DNA of 55,001 nt from assembly GCA_012798835.1 (NCBI GenBank), contig JAAZML010000016.1, positions 1 through 55,001 of the forward strand. The letters are read 5' to 3'. Origin of the DNA: Clostridium sp. (lineage in GTDB: Bacteria > Bacillota > Clostridia > Acetivibrionales > Acetivibrionaceae). Positions 29,401 through 38,353 of the stretch are shown here, in pieces. Each line of letters starts with the position of its first letter. The stretch's first letter is position 1. A program made the position numbers and the translations under genes. Under the pieces are notes generated by a model, which was not told the origin of the DNA, did not search any database, and saw only the letters and a program-made list of their open reading frames with translations.

Positions 29401-32400
29401 TTATCCGATATCATCGCAATAATGGTGGCCTGCTTTACCGTATCTATGCCCAAATCCGCTTCCACTTCCATAGAAAGCTCCAGCATTTCCTTTGGATATT
29501 TTGTTACTTCTGAGTATATAGCAAGTACCCCGTCCTCTATGTCATCATCGTATATATTCATGTTTTCTACAGCTTTATTTTTTTCCTCGTCCCGGTCCAC
29601 ATATTGCCCTTTGGATATGCCGATATCTTCCTCCAGACATATTGTTTTTAATTCCTTGGGTTTTTGTGGTTGAGCGATCGTTGGGAGTAATTCCGCCTTC
29701 CCATTTTCTTTTTGACAATCCAGCCCTCTTATAGATAGTATCTTGCCGTTATTAAACAACTCCGTTTGTATCGAACCAGTAATTGTTTGCAACCACTTTT
29801 CATATTGTTTGGGGTTGTCAATTCTCTCCCCTCCAAATGCAAGCCTTTGGAGAAGGTGAAAACTCCCTTGACCCCCATATGCTATTACCGTCCTTAATAC
29901 ATATTCAAAATCATAAGATCCCCCCTTAGATATATTTAACCCCTCTAACCCCGGATCCGGATTAGAGTAGTTTGAAACAGGCGGAACCCTTTGATATTGA
30001 AGCGCCTTTGCTGCTATAGCTTCCTCAATAGATGCTGCCATAGTGTGGCCTGTCATAGCCTTCGTGTTTATTATCTTCACATCCTTGTATTTTTCGCCAA
30101 AAGTCTTTGATAAGGCATTCTTTTCTGTATATGCGCACCCCTTTTCCCCAGGCGAAAAAGTCTCATGGGAATAATAAACTGCCTTTTTAGCCATATCACC
30201 CCTATCAATTCTGTGTTCGTCCTCCATTTTGGAGATAAACCTATCTAGCTGGTTACAAAAAGCATCTTTATCAATACCAGTCTGGCTCCCTGCGGTATTA
30301 AAACTATGGGTACCTAAAATACGACAGATTCCGTTCATGCCTCTTTTTACTACATCTTTCTCTTTCTCCAACACCAACCCTAGTGCTCCCGCTCCAAGAA
30401 TCATTCCATTTCTTCTGCCATCAAACGGCACCGCAGCTTCAAATACATCTGAAGAGACTGTGGCCGCCCCCATACTTAAAAAACATGCTCCAGCCCAGGG
30501 TAGGGTTGTTTTGGATGTGACATTTTCAGCACCTATAATAATCATTCTTTCCGCATGCCCCCCACGGATAAGATCCTCTGCTACAGTAACGGCGGAGGCG
30601 GTAGAGGAACATGCTGCACTTATATGAAAGTTGGGTCCCTTCGCTCCGATAAATTGAGCAAGCCTATTATTTGCCTGTGAGGATATAAGTGCCATAAAAT
30701 CGCTGTTAAATTTATAGATATCACTATTTTCTCCACTGTGCAAAAGCCTCGAATAGTGAAGGGAGAACCAGTCGGATAACAGTTTTTTTATATCTTTATT
30801 GTCAACCCTTTCAATTACTTTTTCGTAAAAATCTATCAGATCGCCTCTTAGCTTCCCACTGAATTTACTAGCTACATACTTGGAGACCTCATTAATAAAA
30901 GGCTCCACCGCTAAAAATCCATTAGCAAAAATAATACCTGTATCCTCCTGCATGTCTTTTGGAAGTAAAAATCTTTCCGACAAGCACTGCCCCTTTGAAG
31001 TTTTTATTTTTTCACTTATAAGGGGAATCCCGGCATCTTTTAGAGCCTCATAACCCGCCGCAACACCTGCACACACCGTAGCAGTCATACGTTTTAATGT
31101 TTTTTCGTCAACTTGATAATCGTTTAGCATGTCGATTTTGCCCAGTTTTCCAGCCAATTTTATAACATCATTAACGGATGATAATTCCTTAAAAGTTGCT
31201 CTGCCCTCATTTTTTATAAGTCTTGTAATATTTAGATCCGCCATACCCTGTGCCTCTTCATCTGTTAGCATTTCAATGAGATTTTTGCCTTCAAAAATTA
31301 ATTCAAAGTTTTTTTCAGAAAACACATTCTTAAATGTGCCCGGCAATCCAACCGATACACCACTGTAGACAATACTCTCCTTCTTTTTGACATCAGGATG
31401 GGGGTTATACGCCTCTTGCATGTCCGCCCCATTGTACCCCATATCTTTTTTAGATGGTAAGGGACAAACATCCATACCCAGAGCAAATAGTTGTCCTAGA
31501 AGTCGCTTATACGTTTCTGATGTGCTCCTTCCTCTAGTATCTGATTCTATAATCTTTACATCCGCATTGCTGCCGAGAATATCTCTTACAATACCCGTTA
31601 AAACTGATCCTGGCCCACTTTCTATAAATACTCTAACCCCTCTTTTGTAAAGCTTTAAAATTGATTCTTGGAACAATACCGTTGATTCTATCTGATCTTT
31701 TAACATGGAGGGTGCGCATTCCAGATCTTTTCTGTTTTGCGGATAAAAATCAGCTAAATGGCATGCCACCACTTGAGAATTAGGTGTATTAAAATCCATA
31801 TCCCTAATTTTGGTATAGAAATCTTTTGCCGCACGGGATACAAGATGTGTATGGAATGCATGGGATACATCCAATCTTTTATGTACTATTTTATTTTCTT
31901 TTAAAACTCTTTCCGTACTTATCACCTGTTCCAGCGTCCCCCCAAGCACAATTTGTTCCTTTGAGTTAACATTAGCGATGGTTATATCCATATTGTTCCT
32001 TTGGATTAGCTCTTTCACCTCCGAAGGATGGGCTTTTACAGCTATCATTGCCCCCCTTTCTTCAGGAGATATACTGTAAAAAGCCTCCCCCCTTGCGTAA
32101 ATAAGTTCGATAGCGGTTTTTAGATCCAGCATTCCACTAGCATAAAGTGCTATCATTTCCCCAAGGCTGTGTCCTACCATGTAATCAGCTTTTACACCCG
32201 ATTCCGTCAAAAGCTTAAACATTGCAATATTACTCAAAAACATCGCCGGGTGGGTATTTCTTGTCTCTTTAAGCTGTCTCTTTAAATCCCCCTCATCCCC
32301 TCCAAAAACAACCGACAAGGGGCTTTTATTATACCTTGATTTCCAAATCTGATCAGCCTGCATGTATAAAGATCTAATCTGTGGATAGTCGTTATATATT

Positions 32401-34277
32401 TCTTTTAGCATATTGGGATACTGGGATCCCTGTCCCGGAAACATATATGCTGTTTTATCGGGAGATACGGCATCACCTTGGCCAAAAAATATACCTTTCA
32501 GCTCTAGCCCACGAAGATCATCCAATTGATTTTTACTTGTATGCTTTTGGAATTCACCCCAACGTTTATCAAATTCAGCCCGAGATTTTGCACATACCGC
32601 AAGACGATTTTTCCCCCCCGGTATGACAAGGGAATTGTTGTGTAATACCGCCTGTGAAAAATCCGAATACTTCCTGCTATCAGCCAAAAAGCTGCGGCAC
32701 ATATTTGCGATATCATCTAAACAGTTCCCCGAAAAGAAAATAACCTCCATTGGAATAGAATCCCCGATATGAACATATTTTTGTGATTCTTTTGAAAGGT
32801 CAGCGGTTCTTGAAAAAGCATAGTTCTTTTTTATAAACTCGGGTCTGAACTCTTCAAGGGCTATATGGTAATTTGCTCCCCCAAACCCAAAAGCACTCAC
32901 ATTTGCCCTTCTTGGATGGGACGCAACTTGTGTCCACTGCTTTTTCTCGGTAAGTATATAAAAGGGTGTCCCTTCTAGTTTCAATTGTGGGTTGACCTTG
33001 TTTATGCCAGCATTCGGCGGAAGAGTCTTATTGTATAATGCTAAAGCTGCCTTTATTAACCCCACCCCCCCTGCAGCATACCTCAAATGTCCAATATTTG
33101 ATTTCACAGAACCGATTCCGCAATAACCTTGCCTACCAACACCCATTTCTTCAAAGGCCCTTTTTAAAGCCCCCACCTCGGCAACATCCCCAACAGGGGT
33201 TCCTGTCCCATGCGCCTCTATATATTCCACAGTATCGGCATGATATCCAGCCATCTCGAAAGATTTTTTTATCACTCGACACTGACCTTTTTCGTCGGGA
33301 GCTGCTATATGTCTCCCCCGTCCATCGCTCCCCTGGCTAAATCCAGATATAAGTGCATATATTCTATCGTTATCCTTTAGGGCATCTTCTAGCCTTTTTA
33401 GAATTAGTGCTGTTCCCCCAAGACCCATGACAAAACCATTTGCCCTGGCATCAAAAGGATAGGATCCGTCCGGTGATAAGGCGTTGATCCCCGAAAAGAC
33501 CATGAAAGGTCCCTCATCTAAGGTTACATCCCCACCGCCCGTAATCAATACATCATATTCCCTTCTAAGAAGCCCCAAAACCCCACTTATAGTAGCGGCT
33601 AGGGTAGACGCACAGGCGGCATCAACAGTATAGGCAGGACCGGAAAAATCAAAAAGATTGGTTATTCTGGCAGCCATTATGTTTTGCAAAATTCCGGGTG
33701 CAGTATCTTCCGTAATAGGCACAGAACCTTCTAGAGCATATTCAGAGAATTCTTGTAAAAACTTCTCCATCCCCTGGGAACCTAAAACGGAATTTAGCTC
33801 AGGATTGGATCTTAAGTATTTTTTTAGCTTCGTAAAAAAGCCTCTCCTAACAACGTTGTTATACCGTTGCCCCGGTGCCCCTATTCCCGTTATTACTGCC
33901 GTTCTTTCCTTATTTATGTTGGTATTTGCAAGGGACTTAATAGCCTGTTCAACACAATATATCATAACATGCTGGTTTGGATCCATGTGTTCGGCAACCG
34001 CAGGGGGGATTCTAAAGCTATTGCTAAGTACGGCATAATCAGGTACATCGGTGATGGCAGCCATTTCTGTATAGGACATATCATTTTTATTTGGCTTACC
34101 AAATGCATCAGGCCTATAGAAAAGTTCCCTATCCATCATACTATCCGGCACCGGTCTTACAGATACCTTTTTGGAAAGTATGTTCCTCCAAAACAAGTCT
34201 ACATCGGTCGCATCGGGCAACAATGCCCCCATTCCTACTATTGCTATTCTTTCCTCCGGATAAAAGTAGCTACCCAT
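26484..34277 (-). CDS. Multidomain lipid/polyketide synthase KS-AT-KS-ACP-ACP-KR-DH
   Basis: A 2597-residue iterative-type synthase. KS1 (~8-460): Cys222 in DAACAST, EAHGTGTPVGD, SNIGH. AT (~605-900): Ser704 in GHSLGE and HAFH, which indicates malonyl. KS2 (~965-1480): Cys1223 in AACSST, with divergent SHETFSP and TGHTMAAS supplying His. Two ACP-like domains (~1575-1650, ~1675-1750) read LGIDTVKQ (Thr1613) and LGMDGDMR (Gly1711), so neither has the attachment Ser. KR (~1800-2240): TGGGYGIT, SSVSG, YCAAN. Product-template-like DH (~2290-2590): DHHRLG and MDSIFQ. No thioesterase or enoyl reductase. The layout resembles PfaA/Hgl-type secondary lipid synthases. AAGGAGGT precedes the ATG at 34277. 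The product is unknown. Confidence 0.9.
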   Translation of the reverse strand: MGSYFYPEERIAIVGMGALLPDATDVDLFWRNILSKKVSVRPVPDSMMDRELFYRPDAFGKPNKNDMSYTEMAAITDVPDYAVLSNSFRIPPAVAEHMDPNQHVMIYCVEQAIKSLANTNINKERTAVITGIGAPGQRYNNVVRRGFFTKLKKYLRSNPELNSVLGSQGMEKFLQEFSEYALEGSVPITEDTAPGILQNIMAARITNLFDFSGPAYTVDAACASTLAATISGVLGLLRREYDVLITGGGDVTLDEGPFMVFSGINALSPDGSYPFDARANGFVMGLGGTALILKRLEDALKDNDRIYALISGFSQGSDGRGRHIAAPDEKGQCRVIKKSFEMAGYHADTVEYIEAHGTGTPVGDVAEVGALKRAFEEMGVGRQGYCGIGSVKSNIGHLRYAAGGVGLIKAALALYNKTLPPNAGINKVNPQLKLEGTPFYILTEKKQWTQVASHPRRANVSAFGFGGANYHIALEEFRPEFIKKNYAFSRTADLSKESQKYVHIGDSIPMEVIFFSGNCLDDIANMCRSFLADSRKYSDFSQAVLHNNSLVIPGGKNRLAVCAKSRAEFDKRWGEFQKHTSKNQLDDLRGLELKGIFFGQGDAVSPDKTAYMFPGQGSQYPNMLKEIYNDYPQIRSLYMQADQIWKSRYNKSPLSVVFGGDEGDLKRQLKETRNTHPAMFLSNIAMFKLLTESGVKADYMVGHSLGEMIALYASGMLDLKTAIELIYARGEAFYSISPEERGAMIAVKAHPSEVKELIQRNNMDITIANVNSKEQIVLGGTLEQVISTERVLKENKIVHKRLDVSHAFHTHLVSRAAKDFYTKIRDMDFNTPNSQVVACHLADFYPQNRKDLECAPSMLKDQIESTVLFQESILKLYKRGVRVFIESGPGSVLTGIVRDILGSNADVKIIESDTRGRSTSETYKRLLGQLFALGMDVCPLPSKKDMGYNGADMQEAYNPHPDVKKKESIVYSGVSVGLPGTFKNVFSEKNFELIFEGKNLIEMLTDEEAQGMADLNITRLIKNEGRATFKELSSVNDVIKLAGKLGKIDMLNDYQVDEKTLKRMTATVCAGVAAGYEALKDAGIPLISEKIKTSKGQCLSERFLLPKDMQEDTGIIFANGFLAVEPFINEVSKYVASKFSGKLRGDLIDFYEKVIERVDNKDIKKLLSDWFSLHYSRLLHSGENSDIYKFNSDFMALISSQANNRLAQFIGAKGPNFHISAACSSTASAVTVAEDLIRGGHAERMIIIGAENVTSKTTLPWAGACFLSMGAATVSSDVFEAAVPFDGRRNGMILGAGALGLVLEKEKDVVKRGMNGICRILGTHSFNTAGSQTGIDKDAFCNQLDRFISKMEDEHRIDRGDMAKKAVYYSHETFSPGEKGCAYTEKNALSKTFGEKYKDVKIINTKAMTGHTMAASIEEAIAAKALQYQRVPPVSNYSNPDPGLEGLNISKGGSYDFEYVLRTVIAYGGQGSFHLLQRLAFGGERIDNPKQYEKWLQTITGSIQTELFNNGKILSIRGLDCQKENGKAELLPTIAQPQKPKELKTICLEEDIGISKGQYVDRDEEKNKAVENMNIYDDDIEDGVLAIYSEVTKYPKEMLELSMEVEADLGIDTVKQATIIAMISDKFGIPQEEGLRLSDFPTIGHMVNMIRERGKPRNQDDTVCIEGVNKEYIEEDDAKEKVLQAISKMTEYPSEMLEMEMELGADLGMDGDMRTGLYKKIGAKFGLQEDGKIITDERVTIGDVIDWIKKFDKAGELDCGNTSSQRNGKDGVYDVRQELSLQVPVFVEKDADGVDNIELRAGRTWIIGDNVDATKKVSEYLKKQSLEIREFHFESCLGIDNIEEKVADFIEHEPDLIVDCSHIGTKVEFSEISRKEERDMLFLASEARFVFYKKLSEKIEEPKIKIICLVSMDGCHGYSDGVSGTTEPSYGALSGFYKGLRKEWIKSDIKIVDIGVVGDGILERELSSILTNEIKTSCKNYEIGYSKGKRVVSSVGYLDRSNLKKKINLEGRHYFVTGGGYGITSEIVRKISKRFNARFSIVGRTDPNKAFAMEGCHEAMESSELKKNIRKGLERIHGRVTPAMVEREFKAFQNSLSIKELISDIESDGNEVVYLNCDVRDYEGVGKALDRAIKNNGPIDILIHGAGIEKSRFLLDKRREEFRKVFSVKAEGICNLYRLVDKDKLKSMIVFSSVSGRFGNEAQVDYCAANNFLSSFMSMVGKKHKNIKPLSISWSGWKDTGIAWENEYIKTHSEKEGLNLIEPHRGAEEFINILNGELESKEVIISKGLSYFSKRDKGLGLTAGELMIDWVTVENGKIERAFRVFSPKRDVILDHHRLGSIPLGPIVAFMEMGAELHSAMYGKRGKYCFKDIRIDRPFKLFRDEAREVSVILKRDDEAQSFNMEAYAYLNHKFGKLGYTFLNSMNVSSNLGVYNHLLELTDIEKGVMEQGYTRDSLQKVSRENESSIQLGTVFIDGKEENNIFRRNDEGAVIFAVMPEEQVTNENYNLDSILINPAFMDSIFQACGIHSQTGNEIYLPWQVGELGVVKTPRQVMRYRVYAKLKDTYGQVREYDAIMLNENNDICYYAKNIRMRAIHS

Positions 34278-34333
34278 GGTATGACCTCCTTTTATAGACT
34301 TTTGCCTGTATCTGAAACATTTGCATACATATA

Positions 34334-35314
34334 CTAAAGTTTGGAGCTGCAGATACACCTAGTAAAAAAATCACATATATCTTTGGAGAGTTTTGGAACC
34401 CTTAAAATATTTAGATGTCCCGCATGGTATTTAAGTATATTACAGACCCCTTTTCTTGTGATTCTTTTAATAAACTTCCTGTTTTCTTCCTCTCCAATAA
34501 TTTTATCGTATTCTGAATACACGACACTTACGCCGCCGAGATTAACATTGGAGCAGATATTTTTATAAGGATCCAAATCCCTAAATACAAGGGAGGTTTC
34601 CCTTTTACCATACCCGCAAGCCTTCAGATCCCTTCTTACTGCAACCATTAAAGGATTTCTCCATACAAGTGTAAATAAATCGGTCACAGGATTTATGAGG
34701 AAAACACCAGGGAAATTATTTTTTAGGATATAGTACCTAAAGGCTATACACCCTCCCATGCTAAAGCCTGCAAGGACACAAGGCAAATTGCTAAAATGGC
34801 TAATGAACTGAAAACAAGTTTCAACGTCAAACACACTTTGTCTAAAAGCACCGTACGTCCTTTGCATATCAGCACTTATGAAAAATTCGCCTCCGAAAAT
34901 ACTTTCTTGGGGTCTTCTACCAAAGTGGTAGGGCAAAACCATTAAAAATACATTAAGACCCCTTATGTTCAACATTCTTGTAAGAAATGCATAATTGTGT
35001 ATATTTTCATCATACAACCCATGCAAGAACAGAATATTACCAATTGGATTCTCCGAAGGATAATAGTGGAGAAGCACTTTTTCATTTTCCCTGTAAAGGG
35101 GCGTTTTTATAAAAGATGACAGTTCAAAACAGCTTCTCTCCTTACGAAACTTCACATCATTTATATGAATGCTATACTTCCCCAAAGCATCAAACGGCTT
35201 TTCCTGCCGGCAAAAACTTAGTTGCTTAGGAGTGTGGGTAACTTTTAGGAGTTTTTCATTGAGCAGCTTTCTAACTGCTAAAGCATCCACAAATTTAGAG
35301 CTTGCTCTATCCAT
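34334..35314 (-). CDS. Alpha/beta hydrolase of the lipid/polyketide operon
   Basis: A 326-residue alpha/beta-hydrolase. It has an oxyanion-type HG in FLHGLYDEN, the nucleophile elbow GFSMGG (Ser), an Asp in YSEYDKIIG and a C-terminal His in YHAGHLN. The family looks like the ABHD18/DUF2048-type group, judged from the LPYHFGRRP segment. No signal peptide is seen. It lies 57 nt upstream of the synthase, and because the synthase has no thioesterase, product release or proofreading is the likely job (inference). The ATG at 35314 with AAAGGGTG is preferred over a GTG at 35323. A hydrolase acting on the finished lipid is an alternative. Confidence 0.85.
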   Translation of the reverse strand: MDRASSKFVDALAVRKLLNEKLLKVTHTPKQLSFCRQEKPFDALGKYSIHINDVKFRKERSCFELSSFIKTPLYRENEKVLLHYYPSENPIGNILFLHGLYDENIHNYAFLTRMLNIRGLNVFLMVLPYHFGRRPQESIFGGEFFISADMQRTYGAFRQSVFDVETCFQFISHFSNLPCVLAGFSMGGCIAFRYYILKNNFPGVFLINPVTDLFTLVWRNPLMVAVRRDLKACGYGKRETSLVFRDLDPYKNICSNVNLGGVSVVYSEYDKIIGEEENRKFIKRITRKGVCNILKYHAGHLNILRVPKLSKDICDFFTRCICSSKL

Positions 35315-35330
35315 AAAAAACACCCTTTAT

Positions 35331-36821
35331 TCACATATTTTTTAGAGCATTCCTATCGATTTTTCCAATATTGTTTCGTGGAAATTCACTGACATAGGAT
35401 ATATACTTTGGAACCTTAAAACCCGCAAGTTTCTTTGATACGTATTTAATTATTTCCCTTTCCTTTAGGCTCGAATTTTCTTTTTTTATGATAAATGCTT
35501 TCACAACTTCCCCATAAATCTCATCTTCTACACCAATAGCAACGGAATCAACAACATCTTCGTGGGAATTTATTGCACTCTCCACCTCAATCGGGGAGAT
35601 TTTTAAACCCGCAACATTTATAAATTCCGTGTTCCTACCGCTTATAACAAATGAGCCATCCGCACTTTTATATCCTAAATCCCCGGTATAAAGCCACCCA
35701 TCTTTTAGCCTTTGTCTTGTTTCCCCAGGTCGGTTATAGTACCCCAGCATCAACCCCCTGCCTTTGAGTCTTAATTCTCCAATAATACCATCTTCAACTG
35801 CCAAACCATTTTCATCAACCACCTCCAGATCTATAATGCCATCAGGTGGGTATCCCACATCTCCGGCTACCTTAGGTAACCTAGACATCCTTGTTGAAAT
35901 AAGAGTGGTTGATTCACTCATACCATAACCCTCATCAAGGTACACTCCCGTCTTTTCGTACCATTGATTCGAAACACTAAAATTTAATGGTGCTGCTGAG
36001 CAAAAAGCAGCCTTAAGCTTTTTGTATATTAAATCGATATCAGCATACCTTAAAAGTTGCTGATAGTGGGCTGGTACACCAAAAATATGCGAAATATTTT
36101 CCTTTAAAATAATATTTACAACTCGTGAAGGATGAAATGTTTTTAAAAAGACTATTGCTGACTTATAAAAAAGTGCTGGAATTAGCAATGATATTGAACC
36201 AAAACCATGTGAAAACGGGACAAAACAAAGAAGTCTGTCACAAGGCTCATACCTATACATTGATATATGGTTCTTTTTAAGAAAAGTATAGAAACATTCG
36301 GTGGTCAACATCACACCCTTGGGAGTTGAGGTTGAACCCGATGTGTATAAGAGCATAGCAAGTTCCTTTCCCTTAAAACGGTACATTTTTAATTTCCGCT
36401 GGGAATTATGTTTGTTTTTTTTACAAACATCATTTATTTCATTGATGTTTATAAAATCAACATTGGATTCAAGACTAGTTTCAAATTCATTTTTATCGAG
36501 ATAGGTAATAAGACACTGGGCGTCAGAATCCTGGATATAATAAGGCACTTCGTCCGCCTTAAAAAGTGGATCTACCAAACAAACAACACAGCCGATATAC
36601 TGTATTGCCAAGAAAACAACAACCGCCTCTGCACCATTATAAAGGTGTGTAGAAATAATAGTACCAGGCTTATATCCCCTCGATTTTAAAAATCTTGAGA
36701 CCTTTAGAACTTCCCTTTTGAGTTCATCAAAAGTAATTCTTCTTCCACTTTCCCCATCAATTATTATTTCCTTGCCAAGATCCGCCTCTTTGGTGTTAAA
36801 TAACAGCTCGCAATAATTCAT
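35331..36821 (-). CDS. AMP-forming acyl-CoA/acyl-ACP synthetase
   Basis: A 496-residue ANL-superfamily ligase that adenylates a carboxylic acid and loads it on CoA or a carrier protein. Motifs: YTSGSTSTPKGVM (P-loop), the DEGYGMSESTT block, GWLYTGDLGY, the hinge ISGRNTEFINVAGLKISP and catalytic Lys in NNIGKIDRNAL. It could activate a starter acid for the free ACP or FabH-like partners, or activate the product. GGGGGGA lies before the ATG at 36821; the in-frame extension to 36896 is rejected. Substrate class cannot be read from sequence. Confidence 0.9.
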   Translation of the reverse strand: MNYCELLFNTKEADLGKEIIIDGESGRRITFDELKREVLKVSRFLKSRGYKPGTIISTHLYNGAEAVVVFLAIQYIGCVVCLVDPLFKADEVPYYIQDSDAQCLITYLDKNEFETSLESNVDFININEINDVCKKNKHNSQRKLKMYRFKGKELAMLLYTSGSTSTPKGVMLTTECFYTFLKKNHISMYRYEPCDRLLCFVPFSHGFGSISLLIPALFYKSAIVFLKTFHPSRVVNIILKENISHIFGVPAHYQQLLRYADIDLIYKKLKAAFCSAAPLNFSVSNQWYEKTGVYLDEGYGMSESTTLISTRMSRLPKVAGDVGYPPDGIIDLEVVDENGLAVEDGIIGELRLKGRGLMLGYYNRPGETRQRLKDGWLYTGDLGYKSADGSFVISGRNTEFINVAGLKISPIEVESAINSHEDVVDSVAIGVEDEIYGEVVKAFIIKKENSSLKEREIIKYVSKKLAGFKVPKYISYVSEFPRNNIGKIDRNALKNM

Positions 36822-36972
36822 CCTAATCCCCCCATATTGTATAATTGGATAATGCCTTTGCTTGCAATACCTTACAATCAATACAAAAACCTTCAACGGG
36901 ATTTTATGTTTTACTACTGCCTTGTTACTGGAAAATCCACACCCTCTACCAAATCTTACTCAATTACTTTTA

Positions 36973-38013
36973 TTAATATCTAAACATCATACCTGCACTG
37001 CTAGCTCCAGCCCCGTGAGCCAGCATCATAACCAAATCCCCCCTTTTAAGCCGACCAGTATAAATTAGCTCATCCAATATTAAAGGGCTCATGGCCGAAA
37101 CTGTATTTCCGTACTTATAAAACAAACTGAGGCTCTTTTCAGGTGGTATGTCTAGGGCCTTTAATTGTGCCTCCCATATCCTAGTTGATTGATCGGTAGT
37201 TATAAAATAATCAATTTCGTCTAAAGTATACCCCGTTTGTATTAAAAGGTTTTTGGTTATAAGCTGTGAATAATCTATTGAGCTTTTTAAAATCATCTTT
37301 CCATCCAGTACATTCATATTAAATACGGAAAAATCATTTCCATCTAAATCTTTCCTCAAAATACTTGTGCCAAATGGAATCAATGCGTTGCTGTACAAAT
37401 GGTGATTGGTTAAAACATAAGATGATAGAAAACGTTTTGTGCTACTTACTCCTAGAATCATAGCAACCATTGCATCCCCGAAAAGAAATACAGTTTTTGG
37501 ATTGGGTCTTCCCCATATCTGAATAGCCCTTGAACTTATGCCGCCTCCAATTAGTAGGACATAATCATCCCCAGAGTCGATAAATCTTATACCCATATCC
37601 ATTGCCTGCAAAAAACCACTACATGCAGGGGTAATATCGAATGCGGGAATCCCCGTTTTAGCACCTAATTTCTCCAGTACCTTTACAGCGGAGGCTGGTA
37701 CTTGATAGTCTCCTAAGAGTCTAGAGTATATAACCCTATCCATTTGTTCTATGTCGAGATTTGCCCTTTTAAGGCACTGCAATACTGCTTCGGCCATCAA
37801 ACTGTCAATTCTTTGATCAATTTGCGCCCACCTTCTCTCCTTAATACCTAATGAATACTGCACTGCCCTATCGGTAGCCCTAATATCATAGGTGTCAATA
37901 ATATCCTGGTTTGTTATTACACGTTCGGGAAGGGCAATGCCTGTGGAAATTATTTGGGCTTGCTGTTTTATTTTCAGGGGTTTTATCCTTGGATATCTAA
38001 TCTTCTTATCCAT
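36973..38013 (-). CDS. FabH-like ketoacyl synthase III, Cys present, His replaced
   Basis: A 346-residue thiolase-fold protein of the FabH group. Cys131 is in the nucleophile motif ITPACSGFLQA, and Asn is kept in KYGNTVSA. The segment that aligns with the catalytic PHQANxRI of FabH reads TTDQSTRI, so the His position is Thr273. Loss of His usually impairs decarboxylative condensation, so an acyltransferase or non-decarboxylative role is possible. It shares N-terminal layout (ISTGIALPE) and length with the protein at 38354 and probably pairs with it. AGGGTG precedes the ATG. The free ACP gene lies 11 nt upstream. Confidence 0.85.
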   Translation of the reverse strand: MDKKIRYPRIKPLKIKQQAQIISTGIALPERVITNQDIIDTYDIRATDRAVQYSLGIKERRWAQIDQRIDSLMAEAVLQCLKRANLDIEQMDRVIYSRLLGDYQVPASAVKVLEKLGAKTGIPAFDITPACSGFLQAMDMGIRFIDSGDDYVLLIGGGISSRAIQIWGRPNPKTVFLFGDAMVAMILGVSSTKRFLSSYVLTNHHLYSNALIPFGTSILRKDLDGNDFSVFNMNVLDGKMILKSSIDYSQLITKNLLIQTGYTLDEIDYFITTDQSTRIWEAQLKALDIPPEKSLSLFYKYGNTVSAMSPLILDELIYTGRLKRGDLVMMLAHGAGASSAGMMFRY

Positions 38014-38024
38014 TATCCCACACC

Positions 38025-38285
38025 CTAGCCTTTGCTATATTGCTGATTTCGCATCTCGTTTCTTATAAAGTCAACAAGATTTTGCATAATAAATATTTCT
38101 GGCTGTGCTTCGATCATCGGAACGGAAAATGTCTCGGAGAATTTAAAACCAAGTTCAACTAAAGCAATCGAATCAATGCATAGATCTTCAACAAGATTTG
38201 TCTGGGGTGTAATTTCTTCGGCATCCACCTTCAAGTAATCAACAATAAGTTCCCTAGTCCTATCATAGATTTCGTTATACTCCAT
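38025..38285 (-). CDS. Free-standing acyl carrier protein
   Basis: An 86-residue acyl carrier protein with the phosphopantetheine Ser39 in EDLCIDSIALVEL and a four-helix pattern. It is the only carrier in the operon with an intact attachment serine, so it is likely to serve the FabH-like pair, the ligase and perhaps the synthase in trans. An in-frame upstream extension to 38351 exists, but GGGGGAGAGGGGA abuts the ATG at 38285. It is encoded between the two FabH-like genes. Confidence 0.9.
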   Translation of the reverse strand: MEYNEIYDRTRELIVDYLKVDAEEITPQTNLVEDLCIDSIALVELGFKFSETFSVPMIEAQPEIFIMQNLVDFIRNEMRNQQYSKG

Positions 38286-38353
38286 TCCCCTCTCCCCCTT
38301 TTTTATTAGATCCATTTGTAATTTCATACCATTTAAAATACTGTAATGCAACC

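Noticed and set aside
26484-34277. Possible frameshift or sequencing error behind the missing ACP serines
   Set aside because: The reading frame is continuous and neighbouring ACP helices are normal; the Thr and Gly codons differ from Ser codons in ways that would need two separate errors.
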